A stretch of DNA of 60,000 nucleotides, taken from contig CM043942.1 of assembly GCA_014529385.2 (NCBI GenBank), positions 5,953,001-6,013,000 of the forward strand. Reading direction: 5' to 3'. This document shows, in pieces, positions 46,440 to 59,052 of the stretch. Under the pieces are notes generated by a model. That model did no database searches. It saw only the letters and a program-made list of their open reading frames with translations, and was not told the origin of the DNA. Position 1 is the first letter of the stretch. The number at the start of each line of letters is the position of its first letter. The stretch comes from Adiantum capillus-veneris. Its lineage: Eukaryota > Streptophyta > Polypodiopsida > Polypodiales > Pteridaceae. A program made the translations under genes and the position numbers.

Positions 46440-47919
46440 GTGCCTACATTGATGCCGGCCCCACCTCTTGAACAAACAACACAACACATGGTCCCTAGGG
46501 CCCAAAATGTTTTTCAAACAACACCCTTACCACCTCCAGTGCTAGGACCGCAACCACCACATCCGAGAATCACTTCTGTGAATCAAGTGGGTTGTGAGTC
46601 ATCTATTGCTTGTTTGGAAGGCTGTGAGGAAGATATAGATCCTAATATTGCCTATGGGATGGATGTGCTTGAAGAAAGTCCACAATACTACATGGAGGAC
46701 TATTGGGGACAAGTCAAACCTGTCTATCAAGTAGCTGCTCTTGTGGCAAGAGGCCAAAATATCAATTACACTGCTACGAGACCACCTCTTCAATGCTATG
46801 AGTGTGGAGGTCCACATCGTGTAGCCGAGTGTCCTATTAGGCTACAAAAGAACGCCACACTAATGCAAACCAATCAAGCGAGCACGTCTACAATGCCGAT
46901 ACTCATGTGTAATCGATGTGGCATAGATCATTCGATTGCCCAATGTCCAAATAATCCAAATGCACCGAAGATCACGCCATTAAACTTGATTGAAGTTACT
47001 GAGGAGCCATCACAAAGTACACCTGTGGTACCAGTAAAAGTACTCACACTATCGATGCTCCAAAAACAAAACTTTATATTCTTGAGGAAAGAGACACGGC
47101 ATCAATTGCCCGATCTCAAAAAAAGAAGAAAACACGAAGAAAGAGATCGCAAAAAGCAGCGAAGTCAGACCCCAGTTCAAAGACCAACATAGGAAGAGAT
47201 CGCAAAAAGCAGCGAAGTCAGACCTTAGTTCAAAGACTCGTGACGACCCTGTATATATGAACGATGCTGAAGAAGATTCTGATTCAGGTGAAACCATGGA
47301 GACCAAAACGACCACTAAGATAGAAACCAACAAGGAAGATCTTCATGAGCGACAATGGCTAGGATCCAAGAAGAAGATAGGAACTTATCCAAACCCTACA
47401 GAGGAGATTGAGCGAGTCAAGCAATTAAGGAGTTTGGTAGAAGATACCCAAAGGGACCTAGAACAAGCACCTAGGCAGATCTAGATTACAGACACCGTAT
47501 TCCCTACGCAACAACAACCTCACCAAGTCCATAGACCCTTAGCCATACCTAGTGTCATCCAAGAAGAAAGTGACTTAATGTCATGGGAAAGTGGGTGTAC
47601 TCACTTCTTGATGGAAAGAATGTTTACAAAGGGACTACTTGATCCTATCGAAGAAATGGAGATCCCATCTTCCCCACGTCAAGGGACTCAAGGCCAAAAG
47701 GTGCCGTTAAACATTTCCAAATTGATGGATTTCATGTCTTCAGAAGTTAGAACCACCATCATGTCCAAACTATATAAAGACCCTGAGCTAGTCTCAGCTC
47801 TTCGAGCCTTCCTCAATGGAGAACTAAAGTTTGGGCTACTCACAATTTTCACAGATGGATGGAGCTGGGGAGATGCCAATAGAGGAGGAACACTTAGATC
47901 CACAACCCAACCTAGATGA
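46440..47919 (+). pseudogene. TE-F gag, second knuckle pair and linker
   Basis: CYECGGPHRVAECP and CNRCGIDHSIAQCP are C-x2-C-x3-H-x4-C knuckles. A duplicated segment (GAGATCGCAAAAAGCAGCGA occurs twice, near 47141 and 47196) shifts the frame. The following frames 47257-47484 and 47578-47919 match TE-E. TAG at about 47482 corresponds to CAG in TE-E. Confidence 0.8.
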
Positions 47920-48510
47920 GAACGTTGTTATAGAAATACATGTCGTCAAGTTGGGACAATACTTTGAGGGTGATGAATCCAATGCGACCATACCAATCAC
48001 TACTAAGGGATTAACTGTGAAGGTAATCCTTGATGGTGGTGCTGGGGTTAGCATTGTGACTAAAAATTGCTGGGAAACTATGGGAAGACCTCACCTTGCG
48101 ACCACAATCATAGTAGTGAAGATGGCTAATGGGTCTATTGTTAAACCTATTGGGATGTTAGAAGATCTCAAGATCAAGGTCTTTGGACATAAAATAAGAA
48201 TTACATTATGGATTTGTCCAAACACACTATGGCATCGGAGATGATCTTAGGACGTCCTTTCATGAGGGAAGCAAAAATGGTGCATGACTGGTCTAAAAAC
48301 CATGTCTACTTGCAGTTCCAAGATTCTGTCATTCGAGTGGATCTTGTGACGGGTCGAGCACATCCTCTAGGAAACAGGTTTATAATTGATCATAGATCTG
48401 ACACCACATTTCACTCGGCCCCATTGCAGTATTGTTACACGTGTAAAGCGGATACTGATGTTGGGGAAGATTCTCCTTATATGGATGTACTACCTGGGCT
48501 GACTGAGTAG
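47831..48510 (+). pseudogene. TE-F protease
   Basis: TVKVILDGGAGVSIVTKN (D-G-G-A active site) and, after a small deletion near 48205, SEMILGRPFMREAKMVHDW in the next frame. It stops at TAG 48508 where TE-E has TCG. Confidence 0.82.
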
Positions 48511-48516
48511 GACAAT

Positions 48517-49317
48517 GTGGATTGGGTCCACCTAGCAGCAACCATAGACACTTGGGGAAATAGGGAGACGACTTGGGTAACACCAGAGGGGGATGAAATG
48601 CCCATACCCTTAAATATGCTACAAGCAATGCATATAGCTTTTAACAAGACTCGTCCTAATATAACGAAGAAAACATACAAGTGGGTCCCTAAAGCTTCTT
48701 TAGCGACCATAGCTAGTACTAAAAAACAGAAGCCTTGAAAGAAACATACCACTCGCTCCAAGAAAAGTAAGAAAATGTTGCGATGTATTCCTAAACGACT
48801 ATTGGAAGCCCAAGGCTACTATCAAGGAAATGATCAAATCTGGGTGCCAAAATGTAGATTGTGTTCTTACTTGTCACCTTACCCATGTGAGCCCAATCCC
48901 GTAGCTCCAAAACAAATTGAAGATCGCGGAAAGGAAAAAAGCACAAAATGCTACACACCCGCTCCAGAGCTAGTTTGGGTACCGAAGAAAGAACGATTTG
49001 TTCCACATAGCTCAGGAAGGGGGGAGTCCCATGAAGCTTCTAGCTCCTCATGTAATGCATCCATAGAGGTAAAATCTTCTCCACAGCCTCCACCTACAAT
49101 AGTGGACCTCCATAAAGCTACAAAGGAATCCAGACCTCCCAGTGTTCAAAAATCACCTGATGAACCACTTCAAGTTCGATCTTGGGAGAGTACCTTACCA
49201 CCCTTGCAACTCGACGAGGCACCTAAGGTAATAGAAAACTACTGGCAAAAATCCTCACCTATTACCAATTGGAACAATTGGTTTCAAAGGGTGACGAGAA
49301 CATTTCAAACGGTATGA
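48517..49317 (+). pseudogene. TE-F C-terminal domain with W-[VI]-P-K motifs
   Basis: TYKWVPKASL, MLRCIPKRLLEAQGYY, DQIWVPKCRL and ELVWVPKKERF in the same order and spacing as in TE-E. One internal TGA at about 48736 is TGT (Cys) in TE-E. It ends at the TGA at 49315-49317, just before a purine run. Confidence 0.7.
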
Positions 49318-50935
49318 TCTACCCAAGGAAGGGGGGAGTGTTTGCTGACATTCATCATTCACTCACTTCCCTCTCAACCTTCCTCCCCGACCTCTCAATC
49401 TCCCAATCTTAGGGAATGTATATATAATAATAAAGATCAAGAGCAATTAGCAAACAAGTATGCACAACAAAAGTCAAAACATTGACCCAGACCTACACAT
49501 TCACGTCTAGTACACTGAAATAGAAACCTATGTCATAAAACACCTTTGATCCTCATCACTCGAGTGATGGAGGGTAGGTAGGATTAGTACGATAGGAGTG
49601 TTTCTGTTTTAGAGTTGAGTGATTAGCAAAGTTCTTTCTTCCCACTGATGTGCCTCCTAGAGGTATTCTTTGTGTTTCCTCGTGTGTACAGGAACATGTT
49701 GCTGTGGTAAGAATTTGGACCTTCATGGAATCTTTCTCTCATCCACTTTTCAAATTAAGCACAATCATCAACACAAACAGGTGTTTCTTGTCCATTAGCA
49801 TTGCCCCTTATCTTTTTTGCATCTATGTTTGTCTGCTTTAATTGTGATTGGTAGCATAATATTCAGTGCATTTTCTTAGTATCAAACATTAAATTCGATG
49901 TAATTTTTTGTCAGAATCACTTGTCTAGGTTTAAAAATCAAGCATTCCAACTAAGCTAGTTTGGCCAAGCTAGGTGTTAGAAATCTTCTCTTAATACCAT
50001 GGGGAATGCCTTCCTAATAATCTATGGTTACTTAGGTTCTTAATCCGATTTAAGCAGCATTGTGTGCAATGTACTAGGGTTTTCTAGTGGGCTTAGTCCC
50101 TATTGACCTTTATCTTAAGTATTATAAAGGGAGTTTACTAGTGTGATGGGCCTGGGGAGGGTAACAGTGTTATATGACCCCCCAAAGTTACAAAATTAAA
50201 ATGCTAAAAACGAACAAACAAAAAATCAAAGTGCCACAATGTAAAATCTTAAGCTGGAAGAGAAACCTTAGCTTGATTTGGTACTCCACTCACATGTATC
50301 GCCTATGGTACTAGAGCCCTAGAGGTTCCCAGTGTGGGCGCTTTCCCTTGAAAAGCAAAAAACCCAAGGCATACAAAATAAGCACACACATCAAAATTGA
50401 ATCACTGTGAAAAGACTTTGGGGGGTCAAAGAAAAGGTAATCAGTCAGGCGATAATTTCATGAGAAATTCCTTTTATCGTAGCTTAACTACAAGTTCTTC
50501 TAGGTATAGCCTCTAGTCAACCCTTGAACATGAAATACTTGGCTCTCGCGATTAAACAACTTAATTGACCAGAGAAAATTAAGAAGCTTACCCATGGTAT
50601 TAATAGTCGATCTCTAGTGCCTTTTGATCGTTCAATTAGCGACCCCATACTTGTTTAATTTTTACCTTTACATCTGTTTATGCATTTGATTATATTGCAA
50701 TTTAATGTTTATTGCTGACAAATGGTTTAAAATTTTGTTACCAATCAAATTGTTTTCCTACAACTGCATATGCCTTTTAATTGTATATGAGAATGCAATT
50801 ACTTTGCCAATGTTGTTTGATTTTGCAGTGACTAAAGAAGGCCAAGGACATTCATCTCAAATACTCTTCCACCTCGACGAACAAGCTGCAACTCAATAGC
50901 TTCCGAGGACGGAATCTACATCAGGAAGGGGGGCA
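49318..50935 (+). other. TE-F 3' non-coding region, composite
   Basis: No ORF. At 49325-49338 the purine run AAGGAAGGGGGGAG is followed by TGTTTGCTGACATTC and, about 70 bp on, TATATATAATAAT, so a second LTR-like start is embedded. Near 50331 CCCA is followed by GTGTGGGCGCTTTCCC, which might be its end. The genuine polypurine tract AGGAAGGGGGGCA (50923-50935) abuts the 3' LTR. Confidence 0.5.
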
Positions 50936-51240
50936 TGTTAACCCTCACGCACATTCCTATCACCTACGACAGACATGGTATTATTTATTTGGTAGAGTCA
51001 GGTATCGGGCTTGTCGGTCCAATAGGAAAAGGGTAAGAGTGATCGCCGATGAGAGGCGCACTCTAACTGGAACATTCAAGGGATTAGTTGGCTAAGCATG
51101 GGCGCCCAAGTGTGAATGGGGCGAGCTCATATAAAAGTGAACTAAACCTAAAATTCACTTATTCTCTCATTTGTGCAATTGAAGAGTGCTCTTGCTCCAT
51201 CTCCATCTTCTCCTTCTTCATCTCCTTGTGTGTGTGTGTG

Positions 51241-51302
<62 letters not shown>

Positions 51303-51306
51303 CGAT
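50936..51306 (+). repeat. TE-F 3' LTR, left part
   Basis: Near-identical to the start of 42642-43306, with a (GA)n tract at about 51241-51298 and no (GT)n expansion. Interrupted by the solo LTR at 51307. Confidence 0.88.
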
Positions 51307-51596
51307 TGTTAACCCTCACGGCACACGGACACCCTATGATCTATAAACGTTGTATTATTTAGAGTCAGGTACCGGGCTTGTCGGACCAATAGGAAAAGGA
51401 TAAGAGTGATCGCCGATGAGAGGCGCACTCTAACTTGGACATTCAAGGGATTAGTTGGCTAAGCATGGGCGCCCAAGTGTGAATGGGGTGAGCTCATATA
51501 AAAGCCAACTAAACCTAATTTTTACTCATTCTCTCATTTGTGCAATAGAAGAGTGCTCTTGCTCCATCTCCATCTCCATCTTCTTCTTCTTCACCT

Positions 51597-51695
<99 letters not shown>

Positions 51696-51938
51696 TGTGT
51701 GCGATCGAGCATTACGAAGGCACGACGGCGGCGAAGCGGTTGAGCGCGGCACGACTGCAGCTTCTTCTTCATCGCGGCGAGGAATCCACCACGAAGGCGA
51801 GCGTAGAGCGGTGAGTGACACACCCTTTGCTCTCTTGAGCTTGCTAGTTTAGGCTTGTTGTGTGCTTGGAGCCGTCTGCGGCTCGCACACGGTGTATTGG
51901 CAAGTCCCTTGCTTTGACAGTGCGGCAAGGAGCGCACA
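51307..51938 (+). mobile_element. solo LTR of the TE-E/TE-F family
   Basis: 632 bp from TGTTAACCCTCACGGCACAC to GCGCACA, flanked by the 5-bp duplication GCGAT (51302-51306 and 51939-51943). It contains TATA-like CATATAAAAG near 51495 and a (GT)n then (GA)n tract at about 51601-51686. It lies inside the TE-F 3' LTR. A solo LTR arises by recombination between the two LTRs of a full element. Confidence 0.88.
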
Positions 51939-51983
51939 GCGATCGAGAATTGCAGTGGCACAACGGTGTTAAGGCGGTTACGT

Positions 51984-52905
51984 CGTTAGCGGAAGCTAAA
52001 TAGCGAGAACTCAACCAACAACAGAATTTGTCAGACGAGTACGGAGCTTGACCCGCAGGTGCATGGAAGCAACTAGGTGGGTGTCAAATCACCTACTCGA
52101 CCTTCTAATGACAATCACCACTAAGGAAATCAAATCTAAGTTCTAAAATACGCAAGTGACTGAAATCCGTACTACGAACGAATGCTATACGAAACAGGAT
52201 CTAGAATCATTGAATCGATCTCAAACTCAAGGGGAAGTCTATACACTAGGTAAGAACAAATCCCTAAAGACTTGAACTGCAAAATCAACCTATAACCACT
52301 CCGTGCGGTAAACGCGTATGAAGACAGGCCGAAAAATACAGGTGATCGAAACTTGACCCCGATGGTACTAATGTGTAGCTCTACTCGTTGTGGTTCTATA
52401 GATATGTTGCACGCTCCATTTCGACACACGAGTTGGAAGAAAACTCACACCGAAGCTCGTAGGAACTTACCACACACAGAAGCCGATAGCACGCACTCTT
52501 GGTATCTGTGCGTAGCTCTCGCCGTTGCTAACACAATGGCGGTGTCGCTTCTCCAATGGCGGCTCTGTAGCTCGCGTAGCAAGTAGATAAGACTCTCTCT
52601 CTCTCTCACTCTCTCTCAGACACAGTCACGGCGCTCAAAAACTCACTTTGATTAATAATCTGAATCTCTTAGGTTACAAAAACTTTGGCTTATATACCTC
52701 AGCCTTGGAGGTGAGAACATCTCTAACTAATTACATCAGCAAGTGAAATTACTTTGGGATTACAAGCTGGAAACTCAATTGAGTCCCGTTACTTAATGAA
52801 TGGCTCAAATCAAAATCAACGTCGAAAAGACATTTATTACAATCAATGGTTACAAAATGATGAGTGTGAGCAAAAATGTGGGTGTGATCCTCTGCCGGCT
52901 CAACA
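51984..52905 (-). repeat. TE-G 3' LTR (left end not resolved)
   Basis: On the minus strand it starts TGTTGAGCCGGCAGAGGATC right after the purine run GGAGGGGGGGAG (complement of 52906-52917). A TATA-like TATATAAGCC lies near 52688-52697, followed by a CT/GA-rich leader. No second copy is present in the window to fix its end. Confidence 0.6.
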
Positions 52906-52954
52906 CTCCCCCCCTCCGCGTTCATGTCGTCCCTGACATGACTTTTATGCTTGG

Positions 52955-55900
52955 TCAATAAAGTCCTGTCGTCTTGAGCATCTGCAAATGTGATTCGTAT
53001 CGTAGGTTGCCGATGGTCAAGGTTGGGCCGAATATTTTGCTTTCGTGGGTGAAAAAGCCGGTGTAGAAAGCTTCTTTGAATGTTTGCATGTGGAAGCTAG
53101 GCAAAAACATAATCCTTTGGTATAGGAGGTGTAACACTTTTGGAGAAGGCTGCAATGAAAGGTTGTACATCATATCAGTCACCGTGTCGGCCGTCGATAG
53201 TAGACTCGAGGTCGTGGCTTTATCTGGCGCGAACACTTCAATGCAAGCTAAGAGAGTCCTGCAGATTTTCTTGAGCATCTGACATGAAAGGTCAGGAGAG
53301 CCAGTAAAGAGCTTGATGGTGCCCGTTAGGGTTTTCACCATGTAGGCTTTACCTATTCTCTCTCCTGCCTTTGGTCCTGGCATCCTGGGATAATTAAGCC
53401 AATTTGGCTTCTTTTCTGCAATCCTGCCATGCTCTTTCCAGTTTCTGACTCTTGGCACCGGGCAGAAGGTTGCATCCTCCCGAATCTCCTTTGGTGCCTC
53501 CACCAAGTAGATGAGGTAGGCTGGGTATTTGTTCAGCCAACCTTTCCTCCATCTAGGTTGTGAATCTACTATCTTCTTTGATTGTTCGTCCTTTGTGATG
53601 TCGCCTTCGTAAAGAGCGACATACTGCTCCTCCTCTATTCTCTTTTTTGTCTTTAGCACTTCAAATTTCATCAAAGGGAAAGGCAGGCTGGGTTGCATCC
53701 ACTGTTCATGGAGCACTTTTGTGTCAAGTCCCTGAAGTCTAATGGAGACTAGGAGTCTCCTCTCCCATTCCATTTCCACCTTGGCACTCTCCTCTGCTGA
53801 CTTTTCTATTTGGTCATGGAGCCTTTGTTCTTCTTCTTCAGAGATTCTTGAAGTCGAGGCCACCTCTTGAGCTGGGGCTGGATCTTCAATTGGGGTTGCC
53901 TCTCCAGTTTCTAGTAGCTCTATGGCTGCTCCACCTGATTCTTCGTGTGGTGTCTCTTTCTCTCTTCTTTGTTGCTCTTGTAGATCTTGGAGCTGTTTGC
54001 GGAGGGCCTCATTCTCTGTCCGTAGTGTTTGATTTTCTAATGTGAGCCCCTCCTCTGCGGCCAATGATCCCTCTGCAATGTGCAACCTTTGAACTTGCTC
54101 TAATCTTAGCTCTCTTTGTAAGCTTCGGACCTGGTCTTCCAAAGCTGGTATGATAACTCCCTCTTGTTCGGTTCCTGCTCTGCTAGCTCTAGGGGTACTC
54201 CTGAGTCTGGTGATTGTTCTTTCTTGGAGCTCGACTCTCTCCCTTAGCTCAATGAGCTCATCCTTGGCCGTCTCCAACTCATCCTCTAGCCGCTCCCTTG
54301 CTTCCTGTGCACTTGTCACTTCTCTTGAAGCCTCGGCTAGCTGGAGTATCAAGCCGTCTCTCTCGTTTTCCGCGTCATAGAGTGATGCTTTATGACTTTC
54401 AGATTCAGTCATAGCATTCTCTAATTTTCTCTACAACTCCGCTTCCCTTTGTTTGGCTGTCTCAATCTCTACTTCCTTTGCCTTGGACCTTTCTTTTATC
54501 TTGCTGAGCAGTTCATGCACCATGTGCATGTCTTTTTCATCATCATCTGTCAACTCTAAAGCCCTTTCTGCCACCACCTCCACTGGCTTTGGCTCTTCTA
54601 GTACGTTCGGTTCGTCCAGTTTCTCTTCACTTTCTTTTTTACTCTTTGTCTTTTCCTCCGTCCCTCTCCATTCATCTTGTTTTTGTAGGGTGATCCCATA
54701 AACTGCCTCAAGGGCCTCTTCTTCAGTGTATCCTATCGCTACCAGATCCTCATAATCATTTCTCTTTTGCTGAACTGGATCTATCTTCTTTTCTTTGGTC
54801 TCGGCTTCTGGCTTTTCCATAACATCTGTGTCCACCTCTACTGTGATCTCCTCCACAAATTTTTCCGTCTTCCTAGGGCTTGGTACATCAGTCATAGAGG
54901 GATATCCGTCCTCAGCTTCCTTGGCTTTCCCTTTGTCGGCTTGCCCATCTTTCTCTTGAGGCTTAGTAGACTCATCTACTTTCCTTTTCCCCTTGTCGTC
55001 TTTTTTCAGCTCAGCTTTTAATTGCTGTACCTCCTCTTCAGTGTATGGCTCGATAGGTTGCTGCTCCAGAATAGCCTCCGACTCCTCATAAGCTTTAATA
55101 TATTGATCATATTGATCAATATGTGGCCTGGCTGAGCTTGTTCCGACTTTAGTGGGGTCTGGCACCCACTTTTCTTCAAAGTCACCCTTTAGAGCTCTTT
55201 CCGCTCTAAACTGCTCCACTAGTCTTTCCATTCTTGCCGCTTTCTGACTTTTGGTTTGCTTGGGAGCAACCTTCTTCTTTACTTTCTTCTTAAGCGGCTC
55301 GTCCACATCCTCTACAGGTTCTGAAACTATTTCTAGTTTCCGGCGTGCTCTTGTGGATGCCCTCTTGGATACTTCGGGCTGTTCTTCCTCCTCGTCGGCT
55401 TCTCTAAGCCACTCATTCTGGGAGGGAACCTTTGGCCACTGATCTCTAGCTCCAATAGCTTCATAAGCTATTCTTGTCAGAATTTCCGCTCCTCCTATGT
55501 ACTTTGGCTTCTCGTTGTGCATGGCAATTACTTGCTCGTGGATGTGTTGAGCGTAATTCACCTCTTTTGGCATATTGCTCTTTAATGCCCATGTGATGGT
55601 GGTCGCAATGGCATGGGGTGGTGTCGTATACTTTTGCGGTCTTTTACTGCAAACATGAAGAAATTGGTTGTACAGTCGGCAAAGGGTTGCCGCTCTTGGG
55701 TCCGCCATATCTCCATAGGTTGCATTTTGCTTCTTGGGCCCATAGACCTCTATGGCCTCCCTTCTTTCCCTGACCGAGCTCCCTTTGTTGTGCAGCTTCA
55801 ATGCGTCTGCAATTAGCTGTGGAGTGATCTGTACTTCTACCTTTTCTCCATCCATGGCTATCAATGTGGCTTTTCCATCCTTCTGAATGGATGTTGCCAA

Positions 55901-56284
55901 CTCATACACTCTTCTTGTATCCACACCTGATGGTCCCGAGGTGAAAAAACTGTGCAAGTCTGCCCTTTCCAGGTACCTGCTGATGTCTTCTGACCTGCTA
56001 TAATCTACCAATTCCTGTGGGATCATCGGTACATCCACCGCTTGCCCTTGAGGATCTCTGAAAGTCCCCTGGTAGATCTTTATTCCCTCTTTCTCCAATA
56101 CTGCTTCCTCCACCCAAGTTTTTGTTGGCTTGAGGGTTTCTGCTGGAATGTCAAAGGGTTCCGCTTCTGCAAGAGCATCTTTGATTGTCGGTCTTTTTCT
56201 GTTCGTTGCCGATGACTTGGCGGAATCCATGGATCCTGTAACTCCAATTTCAGAAGTTAGCGTCTTTTTAGTACTGAAAGCCAA
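52955..56284 (-). pseudogene. TE-G long ORF, conserved N-terminal domain and coiled coil, one amber stop
   Basis: 617 codons from MAFSTKKTLT (56284) to TAG at 54431, then in the same frame 491 more codons to TAA at 52955; about 1109 residues with one stop. Residues ~70-300 form a globular region (RVYELATSIQ, TLIAMDGEKVEVQITPQLIA, NATYGDMADPRAATLCRLYN) resembling plant-retrotransposon additional-ORF proteins. A very acidic and Lys/Glu-rich middle follows, then a coiled coil across the stop (ERSKAKEVEIETAKQREAEL, RLEDELETAKDELIELRE) and a C-terminal globular part. The amber stands in a heptad where Gln fits. No catalytic motif is visible. A structural or regulatory retroelement protein is likely; function unknown. 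Confidence 0.7.
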
Positions 56285-59052
56285 AATGAAGCTTTTAACT
56301 ATCCAAATGACTTGAAAATTGAAACATGAGCTATTCAGGGCCTAAGGATGCAAGGTAGGTGAAAAAATATGCAAAATGGACTCAAAATCATGCTGGAGAC
56401 ATCATACGCGTATGATGTCTTTTGTGCCAAAATGACTTCATATTGGTTGTGCTTGTAGCTGATAGTGTATATATGAGTATCATATGCTTGGATTTGAGTT
56501 TGGATCCCATTTGGTCAAGTTTTGGCCAATTTAGTCCAGTTCCGGCTCTTGGCAAAATTTTGAAAGGGATTTGGATTTTATGATCCAAATTGGATATAAC
56601 TTGGTGGTTCACTTTCAAATGGCATGTAGATCACTTCTGTTTGGTGGTTGAAGCCCTGAGGTGCCAAAATCACATAGTGAGACATCATACGCGTATGATG
56701 TCTTTTAGTGTATTTTTGAACCAAATTTCTCTATAAGCTTGGATTTGACTTTAGATAGGCTTATTCAGTGGATTTATGAAGTTTGGATAGATTTTGGGCT
56801 AAAAATGGCTCTGGAGACATCATACGCGTATGATGTCTTTTTTATCAATTTTGCATGGGATTGGTTCTATGGACTCCCCATGTACTAGTGAAGGACTATA
56901 TCTACTCAAATCTTGGTTTGGACTTGAGTATGTTGGATTTGGGCCAAATATAGGCTTTAAGTGAAGGATTTTCCCTCAATTGGGCTAATGGGGTGATCCT
57001 CTTGACCAAATGGTTCCAAATTTCATATGTAGCATGTAATAGATATATATAATGGATGTATGATGACAATTGAGCAGTTTTGGCTCTGTAAGTGCAAATA
57101 GACATCATACGCGTATGATGTCTTTTGTGTCAAAATGGTGCTTTTTGGTTCCAGATAGCTTGTAGATGTGTTAATCAACAATCCTACAAAGTTTCAATGA
57201 GTTTGGAGTTATTTTGACAAAATTAGGACCAAAAATCAATTTTATGGCCTACTTTGCGTCTTTTTGGTTTTCCTTGGGTTTTCTAACTCCAATTCCCATG
57301 ATACTTGGTTCATAGGATGTGATTAACATGTGGAATGAGGCTATGCACTCAAATGTTGAAATGGATGTGAAATTCATGCTGTGAGACATCATACGCGTAT
57401 GATGTCTTTTCTTGAAATGTTGGTCTTTTTGTGCAAAGAATGCTTTGTGCTAGTGCCCTAAGCCCTGCTAACTAGTTTTCAACTTAAAAAGTCATCAGTT
57501 TAGCTAAAAAGCCCCCTTATAGGCATTTCAGTCTCCGAAGTCGTCTTTTTGCCTTGGAGTTGAATTTCTTCAACTTTTCTTCTCGAGAGTTGCATTTCCA
57601 GCTCATTGGATATGTTGTGAAGCCATCTATTTGGTTGAACTTGACTTTGGCTCCCCGTTCTCCATCTTTCTCCTTTTGGTTGCCTGAAAGCGTCTTTTTC
57701 ACCACCGGTAAGTGAATCAGCTTTCTTTTGGGTTTTGCTTGCAAACATAAGTCATCCATGTATATTTGAAGCTGCTTGTGAAGTTTCATTTCATTCGGTC
57801 GTCAATTTCAGCCGTTATGCCAAAATGACGCTTTGTGTGTCCGCAGCCGAATCGGTTGTTTCGACCTAATTTTGGTGGTCCAAACCTGGAGATACTCTAT
57901 GGTTGCATTGCCCTCGATGTTGTTAAGCTTCCTGAGAAGTTTTGTGTCGTTTCGACAACTTTTTCCTGTTTGCCTCTTACAGGCTCTGTTGACCTAGGGT
58001 TTTTCCAGTCGTTCTTTCTCAAGCTTTGAGTGTTAGAAACCCATCTTCTATACTAGGGTAACCCACCTATAAGTTCTTGAAAGGTTTGGTTAGGCGGTTG
58101 TGCCACTACCTAGCGTTCTTCCCCATTCCCCGTCTGCTCTTGTTTCTTGGTTTTGGTCAGTTTTCGCGACAAAAGTTAATGATAAGCATCAAAAGCTTAT
58201 GGCAACGAGTCTACCTCTCATGTCTAGTGTCCTCTGAGCTCTCGTAGCAGTCGTAGAAGGCTGTAGAAGGTTGGATGCTCCTGTGTGCTCTTTGCTCTCT
58301 CCAAGAAGGTAATAGTGGAAATGAGATTGAAAGTGATGTGAAAAATACTTAACTTCGGACTTCCCGGATCACTTGTTACCAAATTTGACATGTGCTCCTA
58401 TCTCGTCGTGAAATGCACTTTAGGATTTGAAATTTCTCAATTTGGACTCCGTTTGACCTGTTTCTGAGAAATCTGTCCACTTTGCCAAAATTCTGTCATT
58501 TCGGGCTTTCCGCAACTTTTCCCGAATTGTACTCAATTTTTACCATGGGTTGCCCTTGTCATTAGGATCATCACCATCTATTCTTTTCTTTTTTCTGATC
58601 TCGTTTCACCTGCTTTTTTATTTTTCTTTTACTTTTATCAAGAAAATCATAAAAAATAAAGGAAAATAGCAAATTGAAGCCAAAAAATTCCAAACATACA
58701 CAATAAATAGCTGGTAACCCTATGTATATGAATATACACTTATTTGTGATTTCTGGACTTGGATTACCCTTTTTTCCACTTTTTAGCTCCAAAAACACTC
58801 TTATTTAGTGATATTTACACGTTTAGAGACCCAAATTCATCATTTGATCTCTTCTTGTTGCAAAACAAGGTATATAAGGGCATAAATATTATCAATATCC
58901 GCAATCAAACATAAAAATTACAAAATCATGTAAGACACTGCCCTTGTAATATAATTTTTTGTTTTTCTTTGTTTTTTATCGCTTGTAGCTGCTTTGTAGC
59001 TCGTGTATACCTGTATACCTCCCCCCCTCCTAGTCTGAGTCCTCCCGGACGA
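56285..59052. other. TE-G spacer containing five 22-bp palindromes
   Basis: About 2.8 kb with no supported gene. Its left third (56398-57406) is made of loosely repeated ~285-bp units, each with a GACATCATACGCGTATGATG-type palindrome. The rest (57407-59052) has no recognised feature beyond T-rich patches and short spurious ORFs. Confidence 0.7.
56398..57406. repeat. five perfect 22-bp palindromes centred on ACGCGT
   Basis: Copies at 56398-56419, 56681-56702, 56816-56837, 57101-57122 and 57385-57406. Each is identical over the 22 bp (core CATCATACGCGTATGATG) and each is followed by TTTT. Start-to-start spacings are 283, 135, 285 and 284 bp. Flanking sequence is much less conserved than the palindrome. 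Perfect dyad symmetry is typical of a site bound by a symmetric protein dimer or a hairpin in RNA; the role here is unknown. Confidence 0.95.

Noticed and set aside
56398-57406. Possible CRISPR-like array
   Set aside because: The repeats are perfect palindromes of 22 bp with ~284-bp, partly similar spacers in a plant retroelement, with no Cas genes. A tandem-unit origin fits better.
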